Source: Actinomycetes bacterium (GTDB taxonomy: Bacteria > Actinomycetota > Acidimicrobiia > Acidimicrobiales > JAKAOS01). Taken from it: a DNA stretch of 6,243 bases. Positions 4,738 to 6,243 of the stretch are shown here, piece by piece. Below the pieces are notes generated by a model. It saw only the letters and a program-made list of their open reading frames with translations. It was not told where the DNA came from and did no database searches. Numbering within the stretch: the first letter of the stretch is position 1; each line of letters begins with the position of its first letter. The position numbers and the translations under genes were made by a program. The stretch is taken from contig JAJYGW010000412.1 of NCBI GenBank assembly GCA_021790615.1, positions 1 to 6,243 on the forward strand. Direction: 5' to 3'.

Positions 4738-6243
4738 CGCTCCTCGCGGCCCTCGTCGCGAGGGGGCTCGGCCTCACCGGCCCGGCACAGCCCGTCCTGC
4801 ACGAGCACGACCTCCGCGTCCCGATGGCGGACGGGGTCGTGCTGCTCGCCGACCGGTGGGCACCGGAGCCCGACGAGCCGCGCCCCGTGGTCCTGCTCCG
4901 ATCGCCGTACGGGCGCTCCGGCCTCCTCGGTATCGCGAACGGAGCCGCCCTCGCCCGGACGGGGCTCCAGGTCGTGATCCAGAGCGTGCGTGGGACCTTC
5001 GGCTCGGGAGGCACGTGGGAGCCGATGCGCAACGAGGCTGCCGACGCCGCCGCCACGCTCACCTGGCTCCGCGAGCAGGCCTTCTTCGACGGTCGCCTGC
5101 TCACCACCGGCCCGAGCTACCTCGGCTACACCCAGTGGGCGCTCGCGGCCGGCGAGGCGGCCGAGCTCGTCGGGATGGTCCCGACGGTGACCGAGTCCGA
5201 CCTCGGGCTCTCGCTCCTCGCGGCGGGCCAGTTCGGGCTGGAGACGTCTCTTGCCTGGGCACTCCTCCTCGACGTCCAGGAGCGCCGGCCGCTCGAGGTG
5301 CTGGCGCTCACATCGGGGCTGGCGCGCCGTTGGCTCCGGCGCGGGATGGACCACCTCCCGCTCGGCGAGGCAGACCGTGCCCTACTCGGTCACGAGGACT
5401 CCTTCTACCAGGCGTCCCTCGCCCACGACCGCCCGGACGACCCCTACTGGGCGACCCTCGACCACACGGCGTCCGTCGCGCGAGTCGGGGTGCCGGTGCA
5501 CTTCGTGGCCGGCTGGTACGACCTCTTCCTCACGGGAGAGCTTGCCGACTACGAGCGCCTGCGCGCCGCGGGGCACGCCCCGTCGCTCACGATCGGGCCG
5601 TGGAGCCACACCTCGCCGGCGCTCTCCGGCGCCGCCGCGCGCGCGACCGTGTCCCTGGCGACCGCCTGTCTCGGTTCGCATGCGGCCGCCGGCACGAGCG
5701 AAGCCGGGCAGGTGACCTACTACGTGCTCGGGCGGGATCTCTGGCGGCGGAGCGCCGGCTGGCCGCCCGAGGGCGCAGAGCCGTTGTCGCTCTACCTCTG
5801 GCCGGGCTCCGCGCTGAGCGAGGCGCCCCCTCCCCCCTCCACGCCCGACCGCTATCGCTACGACCCTGAAGCCCCCACCCCCGCAGTTGGGGGCCCCTCG
5901 CTCATGGGTGGCGCAGGGGCGGTCGACAACCGGCGCCTCGAGGCAAGGCCTGACGTGTGCACCTACACCAGCACCCCCCTCTCGGAGCCGCTCGAGGTCG
6001 CCGGGGTGGTCCGGGCGCGCATCTGGTTTACGTCCGACGCGCCGAGCGCCGACCTCTTCGTACGGCTCTGCCGAGTCGAGCGGCGCGGTCGCTCGGTCAA
6101 CGTCTGCGACGCGGCGGTGTCCGTGCCCCGCCCGCCCGGCCCCGACCGCGAGCTACCGGTGCTGGTCGAGCTCGCCCTCTCCTCCACGGCCTGTGCCTTC
6201 ATGCCCGGCGAGCGCATCCGGGTCCAGGTCTCCTCGGGAGCGC
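4734..6243 (+). CDS. CocE/NonD-family alpha/beta hydrolase, 3' end outside window
   Basis: An open frame with no stop runs to the window edge, giving 503 visible residues if CTG at 4734 is the start. Residues about 30-300 are the alpha/beta-hydrolase domain (Peptidase_S15 type) and about 325 onwards the jelly-roll domain (PepX_C type). DLRVPMADGV opens the hydrolase fold. Tyr59 in RSPYGR sits at the oxyanion position. The catalytic triad by family comparison is Ser128 (TGPSYLGY), Asp263 (GWYD) and His292 (GPWSH), with spacing close to cocaine esterase. A proline-rich insertion lies at about 364-380, and PLEVAGVVRARIWFTSD starts at 419. Probably a few dozen residues are missing at the end. The family covers ester and amide hydrolases such as cocaine esterase, X-Pro dipeptidyl peptidase and cephalosporin acylase, so the substrate cannot be stated. 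No signal peptide is clear. Starting at ATG 4824 would cut into the first beta strand. Confidence 0.88.
   Translation, partial: MTLLAALVARGLGLTGPAQPVLHEHDLRVPMADGVVLLADRWAPEPDEPRPVVLLRSPYGRSGLLGIANGAALARTGLQVVIQSVRGTFGSGGTWEPMRNEAADAAATLTWLREQAFFDGRLLTTGPSYLGYTQWALAAGEAAELVGMVPTVTESDLGLSLLAAGQFGLETSLAWALLLDVQERRPLEVLALTSGLARRWLRRGMDHLPLGEADRALLGHEDSFYQASLAHDRPDDPYWATLDHTASVARVGVPVHFVAGWYDLFLTGELADYERLRAAGHAPSLTIGPWSHTSPALSGAAARATVSLATACLGSHAAAGTSEAGQVTYYVLGRDLWRRSAGWPPEGAEPLSLYLWPGSALSEAPPPPSTPDRYRYDPEAPTPAVGGPSLMGGAGAVDNRRLEARPDVCTYTSTPLSEPLEVAGVVRARIWFTSDAPSADLFVRLCRVERRGRSVNVCDAAVSVPRPPGPDRELPVLVELALSSTACAFMPGERIRVQVSSGA
5871..5894 (+). repeat. Inverted repeat inside the hydrolase gene
   Basis: GCCCCCA (5871-5877) and TGGGGGC (5888-5894) form a perfect 7-bp stem with a 10-base loop. 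It encodes part of the proline/glycine-rich linker of the hydrolase. It may simply reflect C-rich proline codons next to G-rich glycine codons. Confidence 0.4.

Noticed and set aside
4643..5869. A 408-residue + strand open frame over the hydrolase gene
   Set aside because: It is Arg/Pro/Ala-rich with no motif, while the alternative frame carries the full CocE-type catalytic triad and domain order.

Overview
The window is a very GC-rich, densely packed piece of bacterial chromosome. All recognisable genes lie on the + strand and have strong G/C preference at third codon positions. GTG starts, 4-bp stop/start overlaps and actinobacterial-type proteins point to a high-GC actinobacterium, possibly near Acidimicrobiia. 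That placement is an inference from sequence style, not a database result.

The left part (1-3617) is an apparent three-gene operon for NAD salvage. Nicotinate phosphoribosyltransferase (pncB, GTG start at 50) overlaps by ATGA a 448-residue fusion protein. The N-terminal half of that protein is a complete nicotinamidase (PncA). Its C-terminal half looks like the regulator NrtR: a Nudix domain with a ruined catalytic box, followed by the NrtR-type winged helix. The fusion gene overlaps by GTGA a ten-TM EamA/RhtA-like transporter. PncA makes nicotinate and PncB converts it to nicotinate mononucleotide, so the first two genes cover nicotinamide to NaMN. The fused sensor-like half could report ADP-ribose or NAD status and might regulate this same operon. 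The transporter's substrate is unknown.

A 77-bp gap (3618-3694) carries a 10-bp direct repeat, a small hairpin and a possible leaderless promoter. It separates a second apparent operon (3695 to the right edge): family I inorganic pyrophosphatase with an extra disordered tail, then a MarR-family regulator (ATGA overlap), then a CocE/NonD-family serine hydrolase that runs off the window. The hydrolase has no ATG, GTG or TTG that would give an intact N-terminus. The best start is a CTG that overlaps the MarR stop as CTGA and has a well-spaced GGAG upstream.

No tRNA, rRNA, CRISPR, insertion sequence or convincing rho-independent terminator was seen. The observations most worth following are the PncA-NrtR-like fusion with its degenerate Nudix box, and the probable CTG start of the hydrolase gene.
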